Assembly (NCBI GenBank): GCA_023459275.1 | Contig: JAEWVC010000025.1 | Location: 1-49,333 of the forward strand | Direction of reading: 5' to 3' | Source: Bacillota bacterium | Lineage (GTDB): Bacteria; Bacillota; Clostridia; Christensenellales; Aristaeellaceae | DNA: 49,333 bases | In this document: positions 30,354 through 38,689 of the stretch, one piece after another | Layout of the letters: each line of letters begins with the position of its first letter | How positions within the stretch are numbered: position 1 is the first letter of the stretch | Made by a program: the position numbers and the translations under genes | Notes under the pieces: model-generated | Told to the model about the DNA's origin: nothing | Database searches by the model: none | What the model saw: only the letters and a program-made list of their open reading frames with translations

Positions 30354-31178
30354 CTACACCGGAACACTTTTGCCCCGCTTTTTCCATTTGTTTGGAGACT
30401 CTCCAAAACGGTTTCTAAAAAGTCTGGCAAACTGCGCTCCGCTTAACAGGCCCAGGGAAGCGGCCATTTCCTCCTGGCGGAGTTCCCCGGCTTCCACCAG
30501 CGCAAGGGCCTTTTGCATACGCAGCTGTGTGAGGCTTTCCTTGGGAGAATGCCCGCAAACCTCCAAAAACACGCGAAAAAGCTGGGAACGGCTCAGCCCT
30601 ACGAAGGCAGCGATATCCGTGATGCGGATCGGCCTGTCATAATTGCCCTCCATGAACCAACGGGCCTTTTCATAATATTGCCTGTGGGGGTCCTGGCCCG
30701 GCAGAAGCCTATGCTGGGCGATGAGGGACAAAATGCGGTACAGCCCACCCAAAGCAGCCATGTTTCCCATGCGCAGGGTGGAAACATCCTCCGTCATGGT
30801 GGTTAGCATGCGAAAAATTGTTTCCGGCGGCCCAGCGGAAAAAATAGGCTGTTCCCTGGTGAGACCGATATGCCGGGTCAGTGCCGCAGCATCATGGCCC
30901 TGGTAGCCTACCCAGCCATAGAGCCAAGGATTTTCCATATCCGCCCTATACGTGGTGATCTCCCCAGGAAAAATGATAAACCCCTGCCCGGCTTCCAGCG
31001 CAAATTCCCCCTGGTCTGAAAAAAAAGTACCCTTTCCGGAAGCGACATAATGAATGAGGTAATGGTCCCGCACCGCCGGCCCAAACTGGTGGCCGGGGGC
31101 GCAGGGTTCAAATCCGCACTGTTTGACCATCACCTGCCCGTAGGGCAGCGCCGTTCCGGCAACTTTCGCAATCTCCAT
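30354..31178 (-). CDS. AraC-family transcriptional regulator
   Basis: The protein has an N-terminal cupin-like sensor (about residues 20-110; GKGTFFSDQGEFALEAGQGF) and a C-terminal pair of helix-turn-helix motifs. The first contains ITDIAAFVGLSRSQLFRVFL, the second MAASLGLLSGAQFARLFRNR. This is the MelR/MsmR-like layout for sugar-responsive activators. Start is uncertain: ATG 31178 has GGAG at nine bases, while ATG 31184 or 31193 would add two or five residues. It is divergent from the GH4 gene and probably activates it with the CE7 esterase. Confidence 0.9.
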   Translation of the reverse strand: MEIAKVAGTALPYGQVMVKQCGFEPCAPGHQFGPAVRDHYLIHYVASGKGTFFSDQGEFALEAGQGFIIFPGEITTYRADMENPWLYGWVGYQGHDAAALTRHIGLTREQPIFSAGPPETIFRMLTTMTEDVSTLRMGNMAALGGLYRILSLIAQHRLLPGQDPHRQYYEKARWFMEGNYDRPIRITDIAAFVGLSRSQLFRVFLEVCGHSPKESLTQLRMQKALALVEAGELRQEEMAASLGLLSGAQFARLFRNRFGESPNKWKKRGKSVPV

Positions 31179-31193
31179 GAACATTTTCTCCAT

Positions 31194-31297
31194 GCAACAT
31201 TTTGCTTGTTTCTTGCAACAAACGGGCCCTGCATATCTAAGAGGAATGTGCTATACTTGCATCATTCAATTGTAGACACATGAGGGAGGAAATGCAA
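31194..31297. promoter_or_regulatory. Divergent regulatory region between AraC regulator and GH4
   Basis: Repeats of TGCAACA and TTGCAACAAAC (31194-31225), including TTGTT-TCTTGC-AACAA, are candidate AraC-type sites. TATACT at 31252-31257 is a good -10 for GH4 with no matching -35, as expected of an activator-dependent promoter. Confidence 0.45.
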
Positions 31298-32605
31298 GTG
31301 CCGAAAATTACGTTTATGGGTGCGGGCAGCACGGTTTTTGCCAAAAATGTGCTGGGAGACAGCATGCTCAGTCCGGCCTTGGAGGCGTCTACCATCGCCC
31401 TGTATGATATCGACAGGGAGCGGCTGGAGGAATCCCGCACCATGCTGGAAGCCATTAACCGCAATGTGGGAGGCAAAGCCCGCATCGAGGTGTATCTGGG
31501 CGTTGAAAAAAGGAAGGACGCCCTCCGCGGCGCCAATTATGTGGTGAACGCCATCCAGGTGGGGCTGTATGAGCCCTGCACCGTAACGGATTTTGAGGTG
31601 CCCAAGAAATATGGCCTGCGCCAGACCATTGCGGATACCCTGGGCATTGGCGGCATTTTCCGGGCTTTGCGCACCATTCCCGTGATGCTGGACTTTGCAA
31701 AGGATATGGAGGAGGTTTGTCCGGACGCCTGGTTTTTGAACTACACTAATCCCATGGCCATGCTCACAGGCGCCATGCTGCGCATGACCCCCATCAAAAC
31801 GGTGGGCCTTTGTCACAGCGTTCAGGTGTGCGTTCCCCACCTGATGCAGGGCCTGAATATGGCGTACGATGAACAGGTGCAGTGGAAGATCGCCGGCATC
31901 AACCATCAGGCCTGGCTGCTGGAGGTTACAAGGGACGGCAAGGACCTGTATCCCGAAATCAAACAGAAGGCCGCGGCCCGTCTGGAAAAGCACGGCGACA
32001 TGGTGCGCTATGAAATCATGAAGCGGTTCGGATATTACGTTACCGAATCCAGCGAACATAACGCGGAGTACATGCCGTACTTTATCAAGAGCAAGTACCC
32101 CGAATTGATCGAGCGGTTCAACATCCCCCTGGATGAATATCCCCGCCGCTGCGTGCATCAGATTGAGAATTGGAAAAAGCGCCGGGAAGAGCTGACGAAA
32201 AACCCCAGCCTGAGCCATGAAAGAACCCATGAGTACGCCAGCTACATCATGGAGGCCATGGAGACCAACAAGCCCTACAAGATCGGCGGCAACGTGCTCA
32301 ACCATGGGCTGATCACCAACCTGCCCCAAAACGCCAGCGTGGAGGTTCCCTGCATGGTGGATAAAAGCGGCGTGACGCCCTGCTATGTGGGAGCTCTTCC
32401 CGAGCAGTGCGCAGCCATGAACCGCACCAACATCAACGTGCAGCTCCTGACCATTGAAGCGGCGCGGACGCTGAAAAAAGAATACATCTATCAGGCCGCC
32501 ATGATGGACCCCCATACCGCCGCTGAATTGTCCATCGACGATATCGTGGCTATGTGCGATGATTTGATCGCCGCCCATGGCGATTGGCTGCCCAGGTATC
32601 AATAA
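31298..32605 (+). CDS. GH4 family glycosidase (alpha-galactosidase / alpha-glucosidase, MelA-like)
   Basis: This 435-residue enzyme uses NAD and a divalent metal to cleave glycosides through a redox-assisted elimination. The N-terminal Rossmann motif is ITFMGAGSTVFAKNVLGD. GH4 motifs follow as LNYTNPMAM, VGLCHSVQ (cysteine and histidine as metal ligands) and IAGINHQAWLL (histidine). Its specificity branch looks MelA-like. GTG 31298 is chosen because GGAGG lies eight bases before it; ATG 31292 is too close. Its regulator is divergent. It acts inside the cell on sugars taken up from plant galactans or raffinose-type sugars. Confidence 0.92.
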   Translation: MPKITFMGAGSTVFAKNVLGDSMLSPALEASTIALYDIDRERLEESRTMLEAINRNVGGKARIEVYLGVEKRKDALRGANYVVNAIQVGLYEPCTVTDFEVPKKYGLRQTIADTLGIGGIFRALRTIPVMLDFAKDMEEVCPDAWFLNYTNPMAMLTGAMLRMTPIKTVGLCHSVQVCVPHLMQGLNMAYDEQVQWKIAGINHQAWLLEVTRDGKDLYPEIKQKAAARLEKHGDMVRYEIMKRFGYYVTESSEHNAEYMPYFIKSKYPELIERFNIPLDEYPRRCVHQIENWKKRREELTKNPSLSHERTHEYASYIMEAMETNKPYKIGGNVLNHGLITNLPQNASVEVPCMVDKSGVTPCYVGALPEQCAAMNRTNINVQLLTIEAARTLKKEYIYQAAMMDPHTAAELSIDDIVAMCDDLIAAHGDWLPRYQ

Positions 32606-32678
32606 AGCAGCGTTTCAGCACACGCCAGAAGAAATGCTGCCGCCGGGCGCGGATGGGCGCCGGAGACCGTACCTTTTT

Positions 32679-32710
32679 CCTTTTCCCGGATCCGGGAAAA
32701 GGATTTTTGT
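32679..32710 (+). terminator. Rho-independent terminator of the GH4 gene
   Basis: CCTTTTCCCGGA and TCCGGGAAAAGG (32679-32702) form a perfect 24-nt palindrome, followed by ATTTTTGTTTG. Confidence 0.8.
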
Positions 32711-32729
32711 TTGCCCCCGAAGGATTCCG

Positions 32730-34061
32730 CTACGCACCGGGGCGCTGGACCTCCCACCTGGTCACGACGGCGTAAATCAGGGGTTGCGGAACAACGGAGC
32801 CGGGGCCGATGCGGATGCTGGAAAGCAGTGTTTTCTCCGCAGCCTTTGCCGAAACCGTATCCCTGGCGTGGAGGGTGAAAAGCGCCTCGCCCTTTTGAAC
32901 CCTGTCCCCGATACGCCTGTGAAGCACAAAGCCCACCGCGGGATCAATGGGATCCTCTTTCTTCATGCGCCCCGCGCCCATATGCTGCGCGCAAAGGCCC
33001 ATCCCGGTAGTATCCATGGCCTGCACAAAGCCCGCTTTCTGGGCAAAAACCGGCACGATTACCGGTGCCTTGGGCAGCAGGGAAACATCGTCGCACACCC
33101 GCGGATCACCGCCCTGGGCGGTGATCATCTCCCGAAGCTTCCCAAGGCCCGCGCCGCTTGACAGCGCCTTTTCAAGCAGCTCTTCCGCCTCTTGAAGGGA
33201 ACCGGCCCCCCCCGCGGCCACCAGCATATGGCTCCCCAACACAAGGGATACCTCCTTGAGGGGGCCGCCGGCCCGGCCCGCAAGGATGTCGATGGCCTCC
33301 TTCACCTCCAGCGCGTTGCCCACATGGGAGCCCAAGGGTTCCTGCATGCCGGTGACCACGGCCACCGTGGGCCGGCCGGCCCCCCAGCCGATGTCCACCA
33401 TGGCCCTGGCCAGGCCGATGCTGGAATCCAGGGTGTGCATGATGGCCCCGGAGCCCGTCTTTACATCCAGCACGATGGCACCCGCGCCGCTGGCAAGCTT
33501 CTTGCTCATGATGGAGGAAGCGATCAGAGGCAGGCTGTCCACCGTGGCCGTAACGTCCCTCAGGGCATAGAGCGTTTTGTCCGCCGGGGCCAGGTCACCG
33601 CTTTGGCCGATCACCGCGCAGCCAATGCTAAGGACTTGCGCCACAAACTCCTCCTGGGAAAGCTCCACCCGCATGCCGGGGATGCTCTCCAGCTTGTCCA
33701 GCGTCCCTCCGGTATGGCCCAACCCCCGCCCGCTCATCTTGGCCACCGGCACACCGCAGGCGGCCACCAGAGGGGTAAGCACCAGGGTGGTGGTGTCCCC
33801 CACGCCGCCGGTGGAATGCTTATCCACCGTTCGGCCCGGGATGGCGCTCAAATCGGCCATATCTCCGGAATGGGCCATCGCCAGGGTCAGCAGCACCGTT
33901 TCCTCCGGCGTCATGCCGTTTAGGCGGATGGCCATCAAAAGCGCGGCCAGTTGATAATCCGGCACCGTTCTGCGTGCCGCCCCATTTGCAAAAAAGGCGA
34001 TCTCCGCCTCCGTAAGCGCCCGGCCCTGCTTTTTGTTCTCAATGATCCCGATCATGTCCAT
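32730..34061 (-). CDS. pdp: Pyrimidine-nucleoside / thymidine phosphorylase
   Basis: This 443-residue enzyme splits uridine and thymidine with phosphate to base and (deoxy)ribose 1-phosphate. The family signature is SGRGLGHTGGTLDKLESIPG, and the phosphate/nucleoside site includes DKHSTGGVGDTTTL and DVKTGSGAIM. The helix bundle and C-terminal lipoyl-like domain (DRVQKGEALFTLHARDT) are complete. ATG 34061 follows AAAGGAAGCCTCGGT. It is convergent with GH4 and divergent from the HAD phosphatase. Pdp or DeoA naming cannot be separated by sequence reading alone. Confidence 0.93.
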   Translation of the reverse strand: MDMIGIIENKKQGRALTEAEIAFFANGAARRTVPDYQLAALLMAIRLNGMTPEETVLLTLAMAHSGDMADLSAIPGRTVDKHSTGGVGDTTTLVLTPLVAACGVPVAKMSGRGLGHTGGTLDKLESIPGMRVELSQEEFVAQVLSIGCAVIGQSGDLAPADKTLYALRDVTATVDSLPLIASSIMSKKLASGAGAIVLDVKTGSGAIMHTLDSSIGLARAMVDIGWGAGRPTVAVVTGMQEPLGSHVGNALEVKEAIDILAGRAGGPLKEVSLVLGSHMLVAAGGAGSLQEAEELLEKALSSGAGLGKLREMITAQGGDPRVCDDVSLLPKAPVIVPVFAQKAGFVQAMDTTGMGLCAQHMGAGRMKKEDPIDPAVGFVLHRRIGDRVQKGEALFTLHARDTVSAKAAEKTLLSSIRIGPGSVVPQPLIYAVVTRWEVQRPGA

Positions 34062-34207
34062 ACCGAGGCTTCCTTTCAAAAGAAAAGATGGCATTATTAT
34101 ACCACAGCGGAAGGAATGCGTCATCCAAACGGTTCCTATGCAAAACCTGGAAAGCCCTGTATATTGACGGACACATTTCCGCGAGCGCCAGGACTTTCCG
34201 GAAACCA

Positions 34208-34236
34208 TTGCCACGCCTTGAAAAACAAGGTATACT
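34208..34236 (+). promoter_or_regulatory. Promoter of the HAD phosphatase gene
   Basis: TTGCCA (34208-34213), exactly 17 bases, TATACT (34231-34236), 24 bases before the start codon. Confidence 0.65.
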
Positions 34237-34260
34237 AGCTGAGATGGGAGGATGCAAAGG

Positions 34261-35046
34261 ATGAAGGCGGATCTGAACAGGCTGCGGGCGAAAAAAGGGT
34301 TCATCTGCGACATGGACGGCGTCTTGTACCACGGCAACAGGCTGCTGCCGGGGGTGGAAGCGTTTGTGGATTTTTTGCAGCGGGAGAACAAGAAGTACCT
34401 GTTCCTCACCAACAGTTCGGAACGGGCGCCCAGGGAGCTTAAGCAAAAACTGGCCAGGATGGGCATCACCGTTTCGGAGGACCATTTCTACACCAGCGCA
34501 CTGTCCACCGCCGCGTTTTTGAAGGCCCAGTGCCCCGGCGGCAGCGCCTATGTGATCGGCGAGCCTGGGCTGGTGGGCGCGCTGTACGACGCGGGCTTCA
34601 CCATGAACGATGTGAACCCCGACTACGTGGTGCTGGGGGAAACCCGCACCTACAGCTATGACAAGATCGAGAAGGCCGTATCCCTGGTATTGAAGGGTGC
34701 CAAGCTCATCGGCACCAACTCTGACCTCACCGGCCCTATTGAAAACGGCATTGCCCCGGCCACCAGGGCGCTGATGGCCCCCATCGCGCTGGCCACGGGC
34801 CGCACCGCTTATTACCTGGGGAAGCCCAACCCCCTGATGATGAAGCATGGCCTGCATCTGCTGGGTGTCACCCCGGAGGAATCCGCCGTCATCGGCGACA
34901 GAATGGACACGGACATCATCTCCGGTATCGAAAGCGGCATTGACACCGTACTGGTGCTGAGTGGCGTCACGGATATCGAGGAGATGAAATCTTTCCCCTA
35001 CCAGCCCACCTATGTGCTGCCCGGCGTGGGGGATATCGCCCCGTAA
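34261..35046 (+). CDS. HAD-IIA family phosphatase (NagD-like)
   Basis: This 261-residue phosphatase has the HAD motifs in order. ICDMDGVLYHGN provides the nucleophile and acid aspartates, FLTNSSERAPREL is motif II, YLGKPNPLMM contributes the motif III lysine, and IGDRMDTDIISG is motif IV. The large C2 cap of the NagD group sits between II and III. Such enzymes dephosphorylate nucleotides or sugar phosphates. ATG 34261 follows GGGAGGATGCAAAGG and a strong promoter just upstream, so this is a single-gene unit. Confidence 0.92.
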   Translation: MKADLNRLRAKKGFICDMDGVLYHGNRLLPGVEAFVDFLQRENKKYLFLTNSSERAPRELKQKLARMGITVSEDHFYTSALSTAAFLKAQCPGGSAYVIGEPGLVGALYDAGFTMNDVNPDYVVLGETRTYSYDKIEKAVSLVLKGAKLIGTNSDLTGPIENGIAPATRALMAPIALATGRTAYYLGKPNPLMMKHGLHLLGVTPEESAVIGDRMDTDIISGIESGIDTVLVLSGVTDIEEMKSFPYQPTYVLPGVGDIAP

Positions 35047-35070
35047 TGCCGGGTCCGTGCCGTGAAAATC

Positions 35071-35185
35071 CTTCCCAAGGCGGCTTTCAAAAAAAGGCCT
35101 TGGGAAAGATTGTCTTATCCTTCCGACAATTTTATCAGCATAGCATGCGGGGAAAGGGTTTTTATATAAATCCCTTTCCCCGCAT
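35071..35185. terminator. Two hairpins between convergent HAD and DivIVA genes
   Basis: TTCCCAAGGC (35072-35081) pairs with GCCTTGGGAA (35097-35106). ATGCGGGGAAAGGG (35145-35158) pairs with CCCTTTCCCCGCAT (35172-35185) around an AT-only loop. Neither has a long U-run after the stem, so they may be terminators or mRNA-protecting structures. The rest of 35047-35330 holds no gene. Confidence 0.55.
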
Positions 35186-35330
35186 TGCATATACGCACTA
35201 TGCCTTCTTCTCCCCCACCGGGACGGCTGTCTTCCCAAGAAAATGGGTCCATGAAAAACGCTTCCCGATGCGCCCGGGCCGCCGTCTTTCGTACAGCATC
35301 CACATACCGCCCATCCGGACAGGAATGCTA

Positions 35331-35849
35331 TCAGTCCGAAAATAATTCCGTTTCCGCTTTGAGGATATGCGTCTGATCCTCCACCAGACGCTGGAAACGG
35401 TCCCTGTAATCCTTGGCCGCCTTGCGCAGCATGTCCACCTCCTGGGCGAGGGCTTCCCGTTCGGAGGCAATATCCGCCACGGCCGCTTCGGCCTTTTTTT
35501 GTGCTTCCGCCACAATGGCTTCTGCCCTGGTGTGCGCTTCCGCCACCGTCTCATCGCTGACCCGCTGGGCGTTGATGAGCAGCTTGCGCAGCGTCTCCTC
35601 CTGCTCCTTGGCAATACCGGGCACCTGCGGACGGGTGGGCGGGGGGACCGGCGCGGCCTCCTGCCTTACGGGACGGGCCGCCTGTGCCCTTGCCTGGGCA
35701 AGCTGCTCCTGCAAGGAAGCAACCTCGTCCTGCTGCGCGATAAGCTCATCGCAAATTTCATCGAGGAATTCGTCCACCTCCACGGGATCATAGCCGCGTA
35801 CTTTGGTTTTGAACTCTTTTTCCTCAATCATTGCAACGGTGATAGGCAT
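35331..35849 (-). CDS. DivIVA domain-containing cell division / polarity protein
   Basis: This 172-residue protein begins with the DivIVA motif MIEEKEFKTKVRGYDPVEVD, then EFLDEICDELIA, which binds curved or septal membrane. A Pro-rich linker (about residues 60-80) leads to a coiled coil at about residues 85-165 (AEAHTRAEAIVAEAQKKAEA) for oligomerisation. ATG 35849 follows AAAGGAGACCGCGCAT. It is the last gene of the division cluster that runs in this direction, in the order known from Gram-positives: SepF, YggT, YlmH, DivIVA. Confidence 0.92.
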   Translation of the reverse strand: MPITVAMIEEKEFKTKVRGYDPVEVDEFLDEICDELIAQQDEVASLQEQLAQARAQAARPVRQEAAPVPPPTRPQVPGIAKEQEETLRKLLINAQRVSDETVAEAHTRAEAIVAEAQKKAEAAVADIASEREALAQEVDMLRKAAKDYRDRFQRLVEDQTHILKAETELFSD

Positions 35850-35890
35850 ATGCGCGGTCTCCTTTCTAGCTGGAAAAATGGCCATCGCGG

Positions 35891-36640
35891 TCAATGGATG
35901 CCATGGCTTTCAAAATAAATGGGAATCCTGCCCTTGCGGTTTGGCGTTCCGACGGAGGCAAGGGCCAACCGCCCGACGCCCCGCACAGACAGCAAATCCC
36001 CTTCCTTGAGCTGCGCGTCCGTACGTACTTGCGGCCTATGGTTTACCTGCACCCGCCCGGAAAGCACCATGGCGGCAGCTTCCGCCCGGCTGATGTTCAG
36101 CCCCGATGCCAACACGGCGTCCAGCCGCAAAGAGGCTGCCGTGTCCCGAAAGGTCTTGCCCGGTGCCTGAGCAATCGCGGGAATGGTATCCAGCACCTCG
36201 GCCTGAACCGGCGTGCGCCCGGCGGATACAAGGTTTGCGGCGATGAAGGGGGCCATTTCCCGGGTTGTCAGCAGATACGCGCCGTTTTCCTTCAGGCAAA
36301 TATCCCCCGTCATGCTCCTGTCAACGCCAAGAGCCAGTACAGCCCCCAAAATCGCACGGTGGTCCGCCTCCCCATACCGCCCGTTCCAGGTGATATGCAC
36401 ACAGGCGATTGGAAATTCCGGCACCGCTCCCTCCGGGTGAAAGCAAGCCATCACCCTTTCCGCCGTCGGGTACCCACCCTCCAGGGTGCAGGGCAGGCCA
36501 TGGTCCTTGGCCGCCCGGATGGCGAGCCCGGCCTCCGCCGGTGAAAGAAAGCGGGAAAACGCAGGCCCGCCAAGCTTTTGGCTGCGCAGGCTGAGCTCCG
36601 CAAAGCGCGCGGCCAGGCCGCCTTCCATGGAAGAAGCCAT
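35891..36640 (-). CDS. YlmH-type S4-domain RNA-binding protein
   Basis: This 249-residue protein has an N-terminal YlmH region (FSRFLSPAEAGLAIRAAKDH, then GDICLKENGAYLLTT). A C-terminal S4 RNA-binding domain lies at about residues 175-235 (LRLDAVLASGLNISRAEAAA, then MVLSGRVQVNHRPQVRTDAQ). YlmH homologues act on ribosomes and large-subunit RNA, with a link to stalled-peptide rescue and division in Bacillus. The start at 36640 lies two bases after the YggT stop; ATG 36628 is an alternative. No Shine-Dalgarno is obvious, so translation depends on coupling. Confidence 0.88.
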   Translation of the reverse strand: MASSMEGGLAARFAELSLRSQKLGGPAFSRFLSPAEAGLAIRAAKDHGLPCTLEGGYPTAERVMACFHPEGAVPEFPIACVHITWNGRYGEADHRAILGAVLALGVDRSMTGDICLKENGAYLLTTREMAPFIAANLVSAGRTPVQAEVLDTIPAIAQAPGKTFRDTAASLRLDAVLASGLNISRAEAAAMVLSGRVQVNHRPQVRTDAQLKEGDLLSVRGVGRLALASVGTPNRKGRIPIYFESHGIH

Positions 36641-36642
36641 GG

Positions 36643-36918
36643 TCAGGCGAAAAGTAGCCTTAGCTGCGTGAGCAGCTCGCGGATAAACCACAAAAGCACC
36701 CAGGCCGCCACCGGGGACCAGTCCAACCGCTGCCAGTTGGCAGGAAGAATTTTTGCAAGCAGGCGGCGCAGCGGCACCAGCACGGGCTCCACAATCCGGT
36801 TCAGGAACTGCGTGAAGGACGACTGGGCCGGCTTGACAAACGCAAGGATGAAATACAGCACCAAAACGATCTGGTACAAATAGGCCAGGAATGAAAGCAG
36901 GTTGAAAATCAGGCGCAA
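36643..36918 (-). CDS. YggT-family membrane protein
   Basis: This 91-residue protein has two membrane helices, LLSFLAYLYQIVLVLYFILA (about residues 6-28) and WSPVAAWVLLWFIRELL (about residues 67-84). Between them is the YggT signature FLNRIVEPVLVPLRRLL. Its exact role is unclear, but in Gram-positives it is always beside sepF and ylmH and is linked to septum and membrane organisation. ATG 36918 follows AGGAGGGATTGTG. It is 27 bases behind sepF. Confidence 0.9.
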   Translation of the reverse strand: MRLIFNLLSFLAYLYQIVLVLYFILAFVKPAQSSFTQFLNRIVEPVLVPLRRLLAKILPANWQRLDWSPVAAWVLLWFIRELLTQLRLLFA

Positions 36919-36945
36919 ATCACAATCCCTCCTTCAACGTACGCT

Positions 36946-37959
36946 TTAGCGGCCATATCCGGCCGCGTGCCTGGGCTCCTGGGCATAATAGCCCGCCGTC
37001 CTGTACTCCCCTTCATTTCCGTAAGGGTTCTGATACCCCTGGGCAGCAGGTGCTTCCTGATAGCCGTACTCCACCTGGGGCGGATACTGCGCATAGCCGG
37101 CCTCCTGGTTTTCAAAGGCTTCACCGGCATTTTGACCGCCGCGGTTCGGCGACGCATAGCTGTGGGCACGGCCGGGTTTCTGTGCGGCGGACCGGTTAAG
37201 GCCGTTCAACCGCCTGGTGGCATCATCCTGGGTCACGCGCACCGCCGCCGGGGTAATCAGGTACACGCCACGGGTGGAGATGCGGCTGATGTTGCAGCTT
37301 AATGTATATGCCGCACCGCTGAGCATGTCCACACAGCGCTGCTTTTCCGTGTCGCTGGCAATATTGTCCATGTTCAGCGCCACGGTGCAGTTATTCTTCA
37401 AATGCTCAATGATGGCACGGCATTCATCCCTGTCCCGAAGCTGCACGATCTGCGCCTCATGGGCATAGGCATTGCCCGCCCGGTCGCTCACCATACCGGG
37501 AAAAGGGACCACCTTCTCGGCGCTATGGACGGCGGCGCGGCTTTGCCTTTGCTGGGGCTGGGTCTGCTGGTAGAAGCTGCCCGCATAGGGAGATTGATAC
37601 TCCCCCTGGCCGGCATAGTCCTCCTGCGGATACCCCTGATAAGGCTGCTGCTGCGTCTGCTGGGGAACAGCTTGCTGCGGAGCCTGCTGCTGGTACGCGG
37701 CTTGCTGATAGGCTTGCTGCGGAGCCTGCTGCTGGTATGCAGTTTGCTGCTGATAGGCTTGCTGCTGGTATGCATTCTCATAGGGAGAGGCATAGGGTGC
37801 GCTCTCCTGGCCGTAAGCGGCCTGATTGGGATCATATCCGCCTTCCGGCTGCTGGCCGTAGCCCTGCGGGCCGTATCCTGGATTATCCCCGTGCAGAAAC
37901 CTGTGGGTCACTTGGAAAACGCTGTCCCGCATCCTATACAAGGTATCTCGCAACGCCAT
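36946..37959 (-). CDS. sepF: Cell division protein SepF with long Gln-rich linker
   Basis: This 337-residue protein is about twice the usual length. The N-terminal amphipathic helix MALRDTLYRMRDSVFQVTHR anchors it to membrane. Residues about 25-145 are a Gln/Tyr/Pro-rich linker with repeated YQQQ and APQQA units. The SepF core (about residues 150-245) has VVPFPG, IIEHLKNNCTVALNMDNI and GVYLITPAAVRV and bundles FtsZ at the septum. Residues 250-337 form a second low-complexity tail (Tyr, Gly, Pro, Gln). ATG 37959 follows GGAGGGTTCCC. The low-complexity tracts are unusual for SepF. Confidence 0.92.
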   Translation of the reverse strand: MALRDTLYRMRDSVFQVTHRFLHGDNPGYGPQGYGQQPEGGYDPNQAAYGQESAPYASPYENAYQQQAYQQQTAYQQQAPQQAYQQAAYQQQAPQQAVPQQTQQQPYQGYPQEDYAGQGEYQSPYAGSFYQQTQPQQRQSRAAVHSAEKVVPFPGMVSDRAGNAYAHEAQIVQLRDRDECRAIIEHLKNNCTVALNMDNIASDTEKQRCVDMLSGAAYTLSCNISRISTRGVYLITPAAVRVTQDDATRRLNGLNRSAAQKPGRAHSYASPNRGGQNAGEAFENQEAGYAQYPPQVEYGYQEAPAAQGYQNPYGNEGEYRTAGYYAQEPRHAAGYGR

Positions 37960-37969
37960 GGGAACCCTC

Positions 37970-38689
37970 CTACTTGTTGGTGGCTATGGGGCCCCGCGCC
38001 CCGAACAGCGCCGAACCGACGCGCACCATGGTGGCGCCTTCCTGGGCGGCGATCCAATAATCCTGGGACATGCCCATGGACAATTCTTCCATGCTCACAT
38101 TTTCCATCTTCTCCCGGGCGATGCTGTCAAACAGCTTTCGCATTTCCAGGAAAAGCGGCCGCAGGCTCTCCGCGTCCTGGGAAAGGGGCATAACAGCCAT
38201 CAGCCCCTTGACGGAAATTCCCGGGAGTTTGGCACACTCCCGTACAAACGGAACCGCGTCGCAAGGAGGAATTCCCCCTTTTTGCGTTTCCCCGGCTGCA
38301 TTCACCTGTACCAGCACATCCATCCTGCAGCCGGCCTTCACAGCCTGGCGGGAGATCTCTCCGGCCAGTTCCATTCTGTCCAGGGAATGTATCAAGCATA
38401 CCTTATTTATTATATATTTAACTTTGTTGGTTTGCAACCTTCCAATCAGATGCATCCGAAATTTTGGATCCAGCAAAGGCAGTTTTCCCAACAATTCCTG
38501 CACTCTGTTTTCTCCAAGATCCAAAACACCAAGCTCCGCCAGCGGATTCACCCTTTCCGCTGGCACCGTCTTGCTTACGGCAATGATCCGCGGGGGCTTT
38601 CCCCAGGCCGCGGAGGCCTCCGTAAGCCTCTGCCTGATGTCCTTAAGCCGCAATTCCAACTCGCCCGGCAATTCCTTCACCTCGGTCAA
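37970..38689 (-). CDS. YggS-type pyridoxal phosphate homeostasis protein (PLPBP)
   Basis: This 239-residue alanine-racemase-fold protein binds pyridoxal phosphate through the lysine of IIAVSKTVPAERV. The phosphate site is towards the end (SMGMSQDY, with the Arg of VRVGSALFGAR). GENRVQELLGKLPLL and HLIGRLQTNKVKYI are family signatures. It buffers cellular PLP and affects amino-acid balance. Its start overlaps the end of the HlyD-like gene as ATGA, and sepF follows 10 bases later, so it is one operon. Confidence 0.94.
   Translation of the reverse strand: MTEVKELPGELELRLKDIRQRLTEASAAWGKPPRIIAVSKTVPAERVNPLAELGVLDLGENRVQELLGKLPLLDPKFRMHLIGRLQTNKVKYIINKVCLIHSLDRMELAGEISRQAVKAGCRMDVLVQVNAAGETQKGGIPPCDAVPFVRECAKLPGISVKGLMAVMPLSQDAESLRPLFLEMRKLFDSIAREKMENVSMEELSMGMSQDYWIAAQEGATMVRVGSALFGARGPIATNK

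Noticed and set aside
37550..37830. Tandem short repeats that could suggest a CRISPR-like array
   Set aside because: They are in-frame codon repeats for YQQQ/APQQA within sepF, with no unique spacers and no cas genes nearby.
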